64,000 nucleotides of DNA. It comes from Apodospora peruviana. Lineage: Eukaryota; Ascomycota; Sordariomycetes; Sordariales; Lasiosphaeriaceae. The translations under genes were made by a program, and so were the position numbers. This document shows positions 22,700-35,600 of the stretch, one piece after another. The notes beneath the pieces are model-generated. The model was not told where the DNA came from, made no database searches, and saw only the letters and a program-made list of their open reading frames with translations. Numbering within the stretch: position 1 is the first letter of the stretch; each line of letters opens with the position of its first letter. Location of the stretch: NCBI GenBank assembly GCA_033439685.1, contig JAUEDM010000007.1:1922001-1986000 (forward strand), in the 5' to 3' direction.

Positions 22700-25047
22700 G
22701 TTGGCGGGTAAGGAACGGATAGAACGACAGACAAATAGATGTGTGAATCAAAGACAACGACGGTAATCTCTACGACTGTAGTGAGGACGGAAGAGTGCTA
22801 TGAAAGCTTTCTTCCTGGTGATATAAGAAAAACGTATAAGGAACGTAAGGGAATAATCCCGAGTTGGTGAGGATCCCTGAGATTCCGCTGACCGAAGCAT
22901 GTGCGGAAGTAATACCAAGGGGGAGCTTGACCTGTGACCCTCCTTTGCGGGATCCCTTGCAGAATATATAGAACCAATGAGCACGGTGAGAAGGTGAGAA
23001 CTGAGTAGAATAGCCAGCGTTGACATCGGGCATCGCTGTCCTCTCTCCCAGATGCCCCGGTAGCTGGATTCCTAATCATCACCTCCAGCTCCTTCTCCGG
23101 CACAGGTCGGATCTTCTGGGCATACTCAGGCCCACACTGGACGCAGCGCAGTTTGGTAACATGCAGATGTTGTCAATGGAGATGGTGTGATCATGGGCCA
23201 TCTCTGCCCGAGTATTGGATGAGCGGGCCTCGATGTGACCACTGCGTCCCATGTATTCAGGAACTCGAACCAAGCGTTACTGTAACGTATGAGAGGCGCA
23301 CGCCCAACCCGACGGAATTGCACCAAAACAACGAACAACGAACAAGGGCTAGGGCCAGGACCAGCAGTGTAAGTCCTGGAAAAAAGTCTAGAATTGCGGC
23401 TGGTGCGGCGGTTCTACCTACCTTCCCGGTAAATTGGTTGGTCTTTTAAAAAGTCTCGAGCACCGGCTCATAAATGCCCGTACAGATATCCATACCGGTA
23501 CTGCGGTGATGTTATCCCTCTCCGTGCATAATGCTGATCCTCCATATGTCGGATCGAACATCCAACGGCGTTGTACAGTGGCTTGATAATCCGGGGAGAC
23601 CGACGAGCCCGGGGATAATGCCTTTCCCCATATCCCCATACTAAGTCACGGCTCCCGAGACAGAATAGAGCAAGACGGGACCCAATCAGAAGAGGGGAGC
23701 ATTGGGAGGGTATATGGAAATGACCCGACTCGATCACACTGTGACCGAGTTATCCTGGAAACCCAGGCGGCGGTTGGGATCATGCTTGCAAAGGGCATTC
23801 CCCACGATGCTCCTCCTATTATCATGCGAACCAAGAAATGAATAGCCATCGGTGATAGTAGCGTAGCGATACTACTATTCGAGACACATGTCTGTCAGCC
23901 TTTTGACCCGGTGTTCTAGACACTACGCAATGCAGCCACTGGCAGCTGTACCCACGGCTTGAAGAGAGGGGGGTGGATCACTAGTTTCGTTTCTCCGGAG
24001 AAATGCGCCGCACGGCATTGCAGTATACCTTAGGTACCTCAAGCAGTTGCCTGGATGAGATGGTGGAGCCATTGTTCTTTGATATTTTGTGGAGAGGATG
24101 GTGGGAGACTGAGACAAGAATGACCATTGTCTTAGCTTCAACTGTCGTCAGCACAGAAAGGGACCAGCACCGCTTTCTTCAATGATACTTTCTCTCAATC
24201 TCTTGTGAATGCAGGCGTGATGTCGGGAACTGCATCGACGGGATGGATCGGCTCAAGGCAACATTATTGAGATGAGGTGTCGGGATCGTACGCGTTGTAC
24301 CTCTCATCCGTAGAGAAGACCAGAAGCCTGCAGGGAAAGAACAGATGTTCGTCCGAGTTCAGTGAGTTACGGGGGCACTGGGAGGAATAGGATCGGACCG
24401 TTAAGACCGTTGCGCTGCTGTGTTACACAGTAGTGCCCGCGATTGGCACTCATTGGCGCCTTCCCCACACTCTGCTACTGCAGACTGTAGTACCCGCGCA
24501 CCATTCAAGCCACGATTCAAGCCACGACCCCATCCCCTGGGACTCCATAGACCAGGACTCCTTCCTCGTGATAGGTATCAATCGGCCCGGCACTGCAGCA
24601 CCACCCGGCGCAGTCACAGGTCTTCATCTTAACTTTCCAGTCTTTACGGCAGAAGGAGTCCAAGCCTGGTTCAATATTCTACAGTAACGCCACTTGGTGT
24701 CTTTCTTTCTCTCCTGGCGGAAATATTCCCTCCACCGACCATAGATTGACCCCGTTTGACATAACCTCCATCGGTGCACCTGGCGTCAAATGGGTCCAAG
24801 AGTAATATCATCCGATGCTACGGCCAGATCTCTCGAGACGGGCGAGCAAGCACGTCACGTTGCAGTATCTTCGATTTCATTTCCATTTCAGTTTTCATTG
24901 CGATAGCTTATGCATAATCTGGCATCAAATTGGTATCGATCCATCGAGGCTGAATCCGAGCTAACAAGGCCGAAAAGTATGTACATTGGATTAATCAATG
25001 TGTCAATGAACCGCCGTTTCTCTTTGGACACTGGATTATCTTAATGC
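22700..25047. other. Intergenic between GH64 and GH16 genes (2.3 kb)
   Basis: No convincing gene. Overlapping frames at 22750-23850 and 24420-24690 are not recognisable. Present are a small direct repeat ATTCAAGCCACG at 24513-24524 and 24525-24536, and a TTAGGTACCTC motif at 24030-24040. Confidence 0.55.
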
Positions 25048-26426
25048 TCACAATATATCATCCATCCACCCCCAAGTCATAACCGCAACCGCTGCCACCA
25101 CAAACCAGGACACCCCTTCCCCGCCTATCGAAGAGCACCCGTTCTTCTTGCCATCATCATCCACCGTCTGGTTATTCGTCATCTCGTCATGGTCGCTAAA
25201 GAACCACCCCATGGCCGTCTTGTTCGTCCGAGTCACGTTCGGGATCGCACAAATCGCCCCTGACGCACTGGGGTCCTTACACCGACCCACCCAGTCCGCA
25301 CGGCTCTTCGGCATGGACGAGTTGAAGTAGGCCTTGACGTAGCTGACGGTCAACACGGCGTCTTCGCGTGGCGGTCCTCCGGACCACAGCGGGTTGCCGT
25401 TGCTCCAGTGCTGCAAGATCAGATGGCCACCCGGCGATCTCGAGGGCACCGCCGAGCCGTTCATCTGCGCGAGCAGGATGCCGTCGGCGTAGAAGAACAC
25501 CCGGCCCGGCATGTAATCGATTCGGTACTCGTGCAAGTCCTTTGTTGGGTCAAACGGCAGATAGGCTTTCACAAAGTTGCCCGTCTCCGCGGCCTTGTAT
25601 CCCGCTTCTGCGGCCTCGCGAGACTGTAAGACCAAATTGACTGGGTAGCTGTTGTTGCTCGGGTCGAAGTCCTTGGACAGGAACTCCATGTCGATCTCTT
25701 GCGTGTCGTTGAAGTACTTGGAAACGGTCGTTAGTTCGGCAACACACTTTCTTTTTCCCGGCATCCTAACTATGTGTGCGTATAACATACCCAAAAGAAA
25801 GCCGCGCAAGTTCCAGGCACATGCGATATCTTCATCGACGCCCGGAAAGTTCCCCACGACAGATCCATCCGCTGCGTATCGACTTCGGCCACAGGGACCA
25901 TGCCCAGATATATCGTTCCCTTGACAGTCAGCTCCATCCCGTCACCACCACCACCACCACCACGGCCAGCAGGATAAGGCTGCTGTTGCTTCTGTCCATC
26001 GACAACACGCGGCGGATTGGCGGCAACGTTCTCGACGGCAAACATCTCGCCGTAATTCCCTCGCGCTCGCTCGCTGCTCAGGTTAAACGCCTGCGGCGCC
26101 CAGTCCGTGTAGTACTGCGAGACATGCTCCAGGCGGGCAAAGTTGGACTCGACGAGATCTGTGAAGAAGATGTCTTGTTGTTGTTGGCCAGGAGCGGTGC
26201 CGCCAATAGTGCCCAGCGAGTATCCGCATTCGCACTCGGCCGAGACCAGCACGCCGAAAAGGATGACAACCACGGAAAGGAACTTGACAAGCGACCAATG
26301 CTGAAAGACAGAATGGACCCCGGGCGGTGGTCGACCAAACCGTGGACGACGATAGGATATACCAGTCTCCATATCACACCCTCCCATGAACCAAATCATG
26401 GCCGGGACGATGAGACCATCGCCCAT
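25048..26426 (-). CDS. GH16 family glucanase (licheninase/transglycosylase type), membrane-anchored
   Basis: Exons 26426-25791 and 25716-25048 (minus), 434 aa. The catalytic motif E-I-D-M-E (219-223 in NDTQEIDMEFLS) is the ExDxE of GH16: Glu219 nucleophile, Glu223 acid/base. The 74-nt intron (GTATGT..CCAAG, branch GAACTAACG) joins SHVPGTCAAFFW to YFNDTQEID. An N-terminal hydrophobic helix (about 46-63), followed directly by ECECGYS, suggests a signal-anchor. The start is uncertain: ATG 26426 gives a 45-residue cytosolic tail, ATG 26372 gives 27. The C-terminus is again hydrophobic (GVSWFVVAAVAVMTWGWMDDIL), possibly a GPI signal or second anchor. Five or more NxT/NxS sites fit an extracellular domain. 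It likely remodels beta-1,3 or mixed-linkage glucan of the wall. Confidence 0.88.
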
Positions 26427-28286
26427 GGAGTTGTCTTTGTGTTTGTCAAAAAGTGCGGCTGATAGAACCAAATCTCTTTTATTGTCGGGGACTAACCAGA
26501 AGAAAGGAGTGTACTGGTTGTCGCGAGACGAACAGTAACGAACGATGAGACAGAGAGTCGGAGTCTCGTTTCTCGCCAGCCCCAAGCTCGGTGCGGCAAC
26601 CTGCAGCAGAAAGAAGCTAGCTCAGGGACAAAAGGGGAATCAGATGAAAAGAAAAGTAGATTGTTACACACGTGACGGTTCCGAGATAATGTCCAGATAG
26701 TTACCTTGAAAATCTCAACAGGAAGTAAGACAGGCCATCCATCATCCCGAGCATCGAAGTCTGTAGGACCATGACAGAACAGACCGACAGACATCCCACA
26801 TGGTAAAGCGGACAGCCATGCCATCCATCTGCGGTCCCATCCTCTTGTTTCCCAGCCCGCCCCGTGCTTGCCTGTCATCCTCAGGTAAAATGGCAAACAA
26901 CCCTGGAAGGGTGAGGCTGGCTGGCTGGCCAGCTGTCTCGGGGGCAGTCACTTGTCCCCCTTCACCCCTGTCATCATCGGACGGCTACCTGCGCAAGCCC
27001 CGGTAGCACGACCGAGACTTCTGCTCAACCCCCAATATTAATGTGCAACGGAATTTATATTTGCCCCTTTTCTATGGTCGTCCGTTCTCTACCTTGATTG
27101 TTACCCCAAGGCTTTTATCTCCAAGCGCTTCATACATGGGTACCTAGGTACCTTGCCTAGTAGCGGTCTTCGGATGTGATTGTCGGAGCCAGTGTTAAGT
27201 GAATGTAATCTGCCCGACGTATTTTAGCTATCGGTCCTCTCTAGAGCTCTGTCTCGACGGGCGAAAAAAGGGGTTGAATAAACATTCTCGTGTCACGGGC
27301 CGAGAGACCTGGAGAAAACGCGATTATCGACGTCAGACAGTAACATCAAAACGCAACCGGATCGAGGAAGAAAAATAACATTATCAATCTAATAGGTATT
27401 AGTTTGTGTGAGAGACTGTGTTGAAGGAAGCTTTCTTCTGCCTGCACTGACTGAACTAATAGATCTCGGTTTTGTGCCCACAGAAGCCCCCTTAGCAGCT
27501 TCGGCCCCACTCCCTCTTCAACAAAAAACAAGCAGAGTAAAAATGACAAAATTCGTCCCCGTTCCAATTTCGTCCTGTGCCTTCCACGAGTATAAAAGTG
27601 TTGCCCTCACCTCCCCAATCCTAGATCTGATTCCATATCTAGTACAGGAAGTAGAACAGATAAGGAAAGTAAACGAATGGGATCGAATAAGAAAAAAAGC
27701 AAAAATACTGTATGTTGAACAAGGTATCCGAGAGGAGAGGTAGAGAGAAGAAAAAAAAGGGAAAAGGCAGTACTAATAATAAATAGAGAGTAACCAGCGG
27801 CGCCCCAGGTGACACACGCGTGATCGAGAAACCATTAATAAATCGCTAAGGTGCCGTAGCTAATGAGACAGGGAGAAGGAGAATTCCTCCGCATGGACCA
27901 GCCAACAGTGTTGCAGATATTAGGTGTGCGCCAGGAGCGCGGTGGTCCTCCCTTCCTCGCTGGACCAATGCGAAACCGGTGTACCGAAAACCTGCCCCCA
28001 TTATTGCCTGAGAACCACGACGATGCAGTACGCGAAATGTAACAACAGCAAACCAGAGGAATTTCAAAACCAAAGAAACCCTTCGGACCCCCTCCGCGCC
28101 TTAAACCCAACCCAGAGAGATCAAGGAAATGACGAGAAAGGCAAGACAGAAAGGAAAAAGGAAGAACTTGTGTGTGGAAATTCCGAACACAAAGCAGAAG
28201 AAACAAGGAAAGACGCTCAAGAGGTATATGCCTAGGAAACCCCACCCTTTCGCGAATGACAAAGGAAATCATCGACGTCATCACAA
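26427..28286. other. Intergenic between GH16 and the C2H2 factor
   Basis: No gene supported. 26430-27100 would be the GH16 promoter. 27830-28286 lies directly after the transcription-factor stop and is probably its 3' UTR; the 149-codon minus frame there is not a separate gene. A 14-bp palindrome sits at 27139-27152. Confidence 0.6.
27139..27152. repeat. 14-bp perfect palindrome GGTACCTAGGTACC
   Basis: This sequence is identical to its reverse complement. It is the longest perfect member of the TAGGTACCTA family in the left half of the window. Confidence 0.8.
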
Positions 28287-30918
28287 CTAATACACGCTAT
28301 CCTCGTCGGCCCCCTGAGAGGTCATTGACGGTGTAGAGACGTTGGAGGATGCAGCAACGTCGTCCACGTAGCCTACAAGGGCTTGTGAATGGAGCCGGAA
28401 AGATTCACCCATCAGGCGTGTGATTCTGCGAAGGCGCGTTAGCTTTTTGAAACTTCCCACTCACCGCCGGACGGAATATAAACTTACCCCCAGACGACCA
28501 CCTCGTCCAACAAGGTACCCCAGAGACGCGCGACCACGGAGCTCAGTTGCGCGACATACGGCTCGTCCAGGTCTTTAGCAAAGAGCTGGCGGACCTTGTT
28601 GTACATGACCAGTTCCTCCTCCGTCGCAGGCTCCTCGTCATGTTCCAGACGATACAGCCACAGGCTGAGGATGATCATGAGATCCATGCCGCACAGAGGG
28701 TGCTCGACGCTCCAGTTCGTTGGGGATGTACGAGCAACCCAGCGAATGCCTTGATTAACCGCAGTTTCAATGCAGTTGTAGCATTCCTGAATGACCTTGA
28801 TCATCTCGCTTGAGCGCTTGACGCGATCCCGCGCATTGGACATGGCCGCGGCGACCTCATATGAATCATGGTACCGAAGGGCTTCCTGGACCGTCTTCAA
28901 ATCCACTTCCAATCTGGCACGCGCGTTGCGGAACATGGCCTTTGCGTTGAAAATCAGGGGATGACCTTCGTGGGGGGCGCTGAGCTGAACATCGGCGTTT
29001 TCCGGCTCGCAGAGATCGAGGGATTTCTCCCACGTCTCAAGAGCAAGTCTGAGCTTGTATTCAGTGACAACATCCTGGAGCGCCTCCGGGCTGCGCTTAT
29101 GATACCACACCTCGAGAAAGAGGGCATTGATCATTACGCGAGTTGCAAAGGCGCTGTACTTGAGTGTCTCACCCTGAAAGAGATTGTCGTGAGCTTCCAT
29201 AAAGGTCACGCTAGGCGAGTCCTTCAAAAGGTCTTGCCATGCTGCCTCATTGCTGATCCGAACATTCCACAAAGCCTCCGTTGACGGCAGCTGCAAATCC
29301 TCAAACTCATTGAAGCTGATGGCAGGAGTATGGTTGTACGTGAGAGTCAGCAGGCCAAAGAAGATGTAAACTGCGTAGTATGTGCGTCTGCAGCCTTCAT
29401 CTTCAACCCACTCGGCGCGGGTTGGCGAGCGACCTTCACGAGCTTCCTGTCGAAGTCTCAGCTCGTAGTGGTTGCCAGCGACCATGTTGGCAAGAAGACT
29501 CTTGATTGAACATGCCCATTCAAGTCCCTTCGGATCACCGCTCCAGCTAGCAAAGACCATGTTGAGCAAAGAACTCTGCATGGTCCAAAGCGGGCACTTC
29601 CGAGAGCTGAAGTTCTCCTTGTTCTGTAGGAACTGGTTGATCATGACCTTAGCTCCAATGTGCATCATGTACGCCTGTTCCTGGTTGAACGCGTACAAGG
29701 CGCCAATTGAAAGCACAGCAAGAAGTAGGGGAGGGGCGACCTGAGTCGGCTCAAATGAAGCAGGATGCAAGAACGGCAGATGATGATGGAACCATGTGAA
29801 GTACGTCGAGAGGTACCGGTTTAGGTTCGGGAGGCTCGGGAGGCGGAATCCGTCTGGAATAGCCTCGCCGGCGCTACCGCGGATATTATCCAGGATGGTA
29901 TTCCGTTCATCATCGCTCTTGACTTGAGGAGCCTTGAATCCAGTCGACGAGTGTGCCGAGTCGTCGTGAGAGGCACTACGGTGCGTCACGTAGGGAGACT
30001 GCGGGGTCGGCGTGCCAGTAGCTGATGGTGGGAGCGAGTTGATCATGGACTGCAGGGCTGGGGCAAGACCATTGAAGTTATGTCCGCCAATGGAAGGAAG
30101 ATGATCGGGATTCTGCGCCTCGAAAGATCCACCACCACTCGAACCGATAGAATGCGGCTTCGCTTCGCTGGAAAGGAAGCTGTCCCATTGCGAAAGACCG
30201 ATCGCGCTGTTGGAATATGTCGCCGAGGACTCCATCATTGTACTGTCGTTCTGGGTGATCGACATGTCTGGACTGGCATCGTAGTGACCACTGACTTGTG
30301 CAGCTGCGTGGGCTTTGTGTTGAGCGTCTGTAAGAAGCATCGCAGCAGTTTGCGCGTCCATATCAAACCCCTCTCCCAGTTGCTCGAGAGCCGCCGAAGT
30401 ATCGATCGCAAGTTCGGCCTTGGACGGCGCGCTGGCTCTAGCAGTCTTGGGTCCGCCACGACGCTTGCCATCGCTATGCAGAGGCACACCTCCATCTTTG
30501 GCATGAACTGTGCGATCGTGTCGGAGGAGAAGATCGCGTCGCACAAAGGTACTCCGGCACTTTTGACATTTGAACGGTCGCTCCTTTGTGTCTGTGTCAC
30601 ACAACTGTTAGTTGGCTATCCAGCGACTGTGATCCTTAGAGCTCTGGAGTATGCGGCGCATTCGAAATGCAGATGCATTGCCAAACTACGATGCAAAGAG
30701 GGGCCAGATCTACACCGCGAGGGGTTGGGAGGGGAAAGGGGTAAACAGGAGGGATACATACGAGAACGTTCGTGACGGCTCCGATGTTCACTCCTGCTGA
30801 AAGCGCGATTGCAAAACTGGCACTTGTACTTCCTCTCTGGTGGAACGAGTGAGGTCTTTCTCGACGCCGGTGTTGATGCTGCGGATGATGGCATAACTGC
30901 CACGCTTGCGCCAGGCAT
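28287..30918 (-). CDS. C2H2 zinc-finger transcription factor with Fungal_trans domain
   Basis: Exons 30918-30762, 30591-28488, 28425-28287 (minus), 799 aa. Two tandem fingers: C33-C36-H49-H53 and C61-C64-H77-H82, joined by the classical HTKERPFKC linker. Intron 1 (30592-30761, 170 nt) splits the codon of His53. Residues 84-300 are low-complexity. A Fungal_trans (fungal-specific transcription factor) region follows from about 310 (YLSTYFTWFHHHLPFLHP) to about 480. Exon 3 adds ITRLMGESFRLHSQALVGYVDDV; without this last intron the frame would stop after VVVWG. This architecture (two N-terminal C2H2 fingers plus Fungal_trans) is that of the AmdX/Klf1-like family. I cannot say which orthologue it is. 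It should act in the nucleus. Targets are unknown. Confidence 0.92.
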
Positions 30919-32582
30919 CTTGACTGATTGTTGCGCGTTTGGGCCTAGCCGAGAACTCGGTTGGAAACAATGTGAATGGCAACGCGGGGCGACAATGACA
31001 ACGGCACTCGAATGTCGGGGTGACCCTCACAGAACGATAGTTGAGTATCGCCTGGCTCCTCGCTCGCTCGCTCGCGCTCTCCCGTGGGACTTAAAGTGTG
31101 TCTACGTGACTCGGTGTCGTGAAGCTGCTCATTTGTGATATGGTCATGGAAACGGGGTAATGCTGGGTTGGATTAAGATGGCCTCTGCCAAATGTTTGCG
31201 GGGCTGTTGTCTCGCTCTTTCAAGCAAAGACTAGTTGGCGGCGACGTGGTGGGATGTGTTGACAGTGCACTGTTGATGGATGAAGTGGGTGGAAAGATGT
31301 GGGAGGGGTTTTGGGAAAACGAGAAGAGGGGGAAAGAGGTAGAAAAGAGGGTTTGCGCGGAAGAGGGGGGGAAGGTTCCCACTGGCTTGCTGGTGCGGGT
31401 GCTGGCTTGCAGTGCAACTGAAAGTGGAAGTGGCAGGACAGTGTGCAAAAAGCCAGAGACCAGAGGGAGGGACCGTGTGGGGGCGTGCTTGTGCGTGAGT
31501 GCCAGTGGACTGGTGATGCCAGTGGGTGCCAGTGCCAGCACGGAGGGTGGAGCAGGAGGGAGGAGGGGCCGTGGCAGAACCCAGAGTGCAAAACATTGGC
31601 AATTTTGCGGTGCACCGATTAGGCTAGCGTCTTTATTAAGCAGAGCTGCAGAAGCCCCAAAGGTCGGTACAGGGTACGGGCCATCCGGCCGACCAATCTC
31701 CGTCCCGTTCCCGCTACAAATAACTGAGGTGGGTGAAGATGGGTGGCTGGGAAGAAGAAAAATTACAGCTCCTCCAGGCTTTTTGCTCTGGTCCCTTCTC
31801 GAAAAACTCGGGCGTGCGGTAAAGCAACGGCGCCTGCACAAACTTTTACTACTAGGGTATCAGAGCACACCGTATTTTGCTGGAAGGTGTCGAGGGCCCA
31901 TCTCCTTTTCCGTGTGTGTCCGCAGATGCAGCATGAGCTGCACCTGTGCAGTGGCCACATATTTCCCACTGCCAGGTATCGAGTACTTCATCATAGTGGG
32001 GTTGTTCGAGATGTTCATCATGTTCACCAGAAAAAAGGGGGGGGGAGCCGGGAGGTTTGTTGCGGGGCAGGGGCTGCCATAGACATGCAGGTCTCCTAGA
32101 CGAGCATTGCATGTCCCTCTTGGTGCCATCCCACAGTTCGGTACATGACCTGCTAACGTGTCGCAACCCGTCATCAAATTTCTTTGTCCACACAGTGCGC
32201 CCAAAAAAGAGATACAGATCTTCCTCCCTCGTTTTCAAGTCTCTGGTGCCCCTCCTACCTACTGCGCACCCTGAGCTGTCCCGTCGATAGTGCGGAGGTG
32301 CAAGAGGATTCAGTCAGGTCGGTCACGATCTTCTCACGATCTTGTCAAACTTCAGGATGGCTGGTGAATGGAAATGGCCACAGGCGGGGTTTTATGAAGC
32401 TCTCCCCACGTTTTAGCAAGTCATGATGGATAGTACGGAATACTGACCACCAGATACATTCCTACGTAGAACTATCCGTACAAGGGCTATTTACCTCGAT
32501 CTTGAGGGCCATGACGCTTATCTGCACCAAAGCAATCACCCTGCCGGAAGAGCACCAGCGGATTTCCAAGCTTGTCGGAGAG

Positions 32583-32620
32583 GCTATTCAGACGATTGGG
32601 TGCTATTCAGACGATTGGGT
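32583..32620. repeat. Exact 19-bp tandem duplication
   Basis: The unit GCTATTCAGACGATTGGGT occurs at 32583-32601 and is repeated without change at 32602-32620. It lies in non-coding DNA. Confidence 0.9.
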
Positions 32621-35600
32621 CACTGGAGTCCCCGTGGATGGGGATTTTCGCCGCAGCGGTGTGTGCTGGCATCGCGGGATTCTAGGGGACAGGAGTTGCT
32701 GGATGCCATGAAGCCCTCCGCCGTGGAGGTGCTGTCGCGTCTCTCCTGTTGCCTACTGCTACGGACTCCCACAGCGCCGTCTCTAAAATACCAGGTAGCG
32801 GACTAAACAGCCCCGTAGCGGGAGTCGCTGGCTGACCTGCATGATAATGCTGCGATCTCTATCGCTGATGCAGACTCGAAAAGTGAGGCTGGGACATCAG
32901 GATCCCGACATTCTTATCCAATACTTGCCGCATAGCCACACCATAGATCCCACGACATGTCATTCAGCCATTAGCCATTCGTTCAGCAGACGGACGCGTA
33001 GTAGAGGCTTTAAGATAAAATCTCGTGACCGTGTTGCTGTGGACGGGAACTTTGAATGCACGTCTTTCACCCGATGGATTCGAGGAACCTCTGGAAGCGG
33101 GGCGCGCAGAGAGCTCCAGTCTTTGCTGCGTGCTTGGTGTGAGCCGCTTTGGGAAAATTGAGGGGTAAGTTCCCAGTTCTACCCTGATCGAGCTTCGATC
33201 GATGCAGAATCACAAGTTCTCCAAATTGCACCTGTCAGTGACAATACCCCTCTCTAGGCGCATCCCTTTTTACTTGGGCACATGGCCGGCTTTGGGCCAC
33301 TTGCTGCTCTCTGACTCGGCGCGGCGGCAACCGATAGATGACCGGATCGTGTCGGCTTCACGGAATTACGGCGATGCGTTTGTAGCACGTTTGACGCTGA
33401 AAAAGCGGAGCGATGAAATGGAAATGTGGATGGATGCGGACTCGGGCTCCCCCACGTTGGAGCGCACAGTGCACAGCTGCTCCATTCGCCGTTCAACAGC
33501 CCAAAATCGCGGACAGTGCCACTTTGTTGAAGGCTGCACCGTGTCCGCCATCATACAATGGTATCGTCGCTTCTGATGAGTCTGCGTTGCTTTTTTCAGG
33601 AGCCACCGGCCAGTCGAGCACTTGGATCCAGCAGTTGCTCATAGTTTGCCGTCGCTCCGGCTAGCGGGCATTCGGTGTCGCTCCTTGAAATTGATATAAT
33701 AACGTTGCGTCCAAACTCAGGTACAGTCCTTTTCTGCCTTTGCGTCGTCAGATTCTAACCCAGGTTCATCTTATCTTACCTGCAATAATATATAGGTGTC
33801 GCATTCTGGAAGCTGCCCCTTTTCTCTCCATCAATACGATGCGTTCGTGCGGCCATGCACAAGAATACTTCAGTGCCCCTATCAAACCATAAATGACAGC
33901 TGGCGGGGATCTTCTTGAGCGGCAGATCCAGGCAAACACGCAGCTTGGCATCTTGGCATCTTGGCTGACGACCGTCCCAGCAGCATTGCGAGTGGAAATT
34001 GGCATCGTCCGAATCTCCAAACCGCCGGTTTCGAAGTTTGACGAGACTTCCATCTCTCAGATTACCAATATATAACGGGCGTGTACCCCGCTTGGTTGCG
34101 ACTTATTTAGCAGAGTTGGAGCTTCAATTTTGTGTCCGAGACACGAACAGAAAAACTACGCGGTTCTCTCGGAGAGGCTATTCCCCGGACGGGCATAGCG
34201 CTATTTGATTTTTTCCCTGACAACGGAATGACCGGACGCTCCCTATTTCACTCATTGGAACACACTGACTGGGCACTCTGGGCTACAGAACCACACGGTT
34301 GCGGGAGAACGCGAAAAGAAAAACTCTGAAATTGCTTCTCGGAACGCTCGATTTCTCCGGCTGAAGGCACTGCTTTGGGCATTTAACAAGCCAACTTCCG
34401 CATTGCGCTAGAGCTGGGCCAAATTGTGTGTCGGCGTCGTTACATTGAGAATTTACCGATTCTGGCATGTTGGAAGCAGAAAATTGAGCACGGAATATAA
34501 ATCCGGCTTCCCTAGCCCAGCCCTTTTGTAAAAATCATCCTGGGAAATTTGGGACTTGGGCCGGCTGGTTCCCAGGCTGCAGGTAAATGGAGGGGTGGTG
34601 TGGTCGTTTGGGAGGCATGGAAGCATGGCGCCATGGAACCCCCCAGCTTTCGAAGAATCTTCTCTCGATCCACCAGCTGATAAGGGGGCTCTCAAAGCGC
34701 AAAATGCGACTCCCGGTTCTGGTGCGAACAGCTGGATGTTGCTCTGCTGTCCAATGGGCAATTGCAGGCGATATGTAGAGAGAAGGGAGGAGCTCATTCA
34801 CCACCCATTCCAGGTTGTTGAATCGGCCGGCGCTGATGAATGAGAGAGAGAGCCTCGATCTGAGGGGAAGTCATAAGAAACTCAGTTCAACGGTATTGCG
34901 GCTCGATACTCGACAATCTGGCTCCGGAACACGCTTCCTGTCCCTCTGCCCGGCCGCACTTCACCACGTGTACTTGGTACAGACCGTTGTAGCCTCGTGT
35001 TCCCGCCTCACGGCCTGGCGCGCCTAGCTGAGCCTGCTGAGGTGTCTCTATTCACCCCCGAGAGCCGGCCGGCTATGGTTTCCCTGGCAAAACGGAACGA
35101 TGGCACCTCTTCATCAGTCGGCTCCTTGGCGTCTGTTCGACTCTCTGACTGCCCCATCTCAGCCTCCTCTCTCTTGAATGTAGTTGGCTGGGTGTCTAGG
35201 GTAAGATGAAAATGAACAAGCAACGAGTTTGCTGCGGTTACTCGAACGCCATTCAGATGTCCATATCTGACATAAAGAAACAAAACGGCCCCTCATATCA
35301 CCCTCTTGGGCGTGCTTAAGCTTCTTGCATCATCACCGTTGTTTGCAAAACCCTGCCACGATGAATTCCCGGAAGCGAACGGGAGGGGCTGCAATTCGGA
35401 AAGGTGGCTCCCGAGCAAAATCACCCACTGGGCAACAGCTGGGGCTTCGGTGCTGCTCGTCTGCTGTTGTCAGACGACGATGTTCCACCAGGGGACAGTT
35501 CAACAGGGGAGGAGTTGGTTTTTGACTCCCTAGCGGAGCCCGCGGCAATGTTCCGGGAAAGGTGACCCACGTGTGGACTGGGACAACGGTCTCGTTTGGC

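Noticed and set aside
25776..26462. 228-codon plus-strand frame
   Set aside because: Antisense to the GH16 gene and without domain features.
27835..28284. 149-codon minus-strand frame just after the C2H2 factor
   Set aside because: Starts 3 nt after the factor's stop in its probable 3' UTR; composition not protein-like.
31192..32082. 296-codon plus-strand frame upstream of the C2H2 factor
   Set aside because: Low-complexity Gly/Arg/Ser composition, no recognisable domain, lies in purine-skewed DNA with an equally long opposing frame; best explained as leader/promoter of the minus gene.
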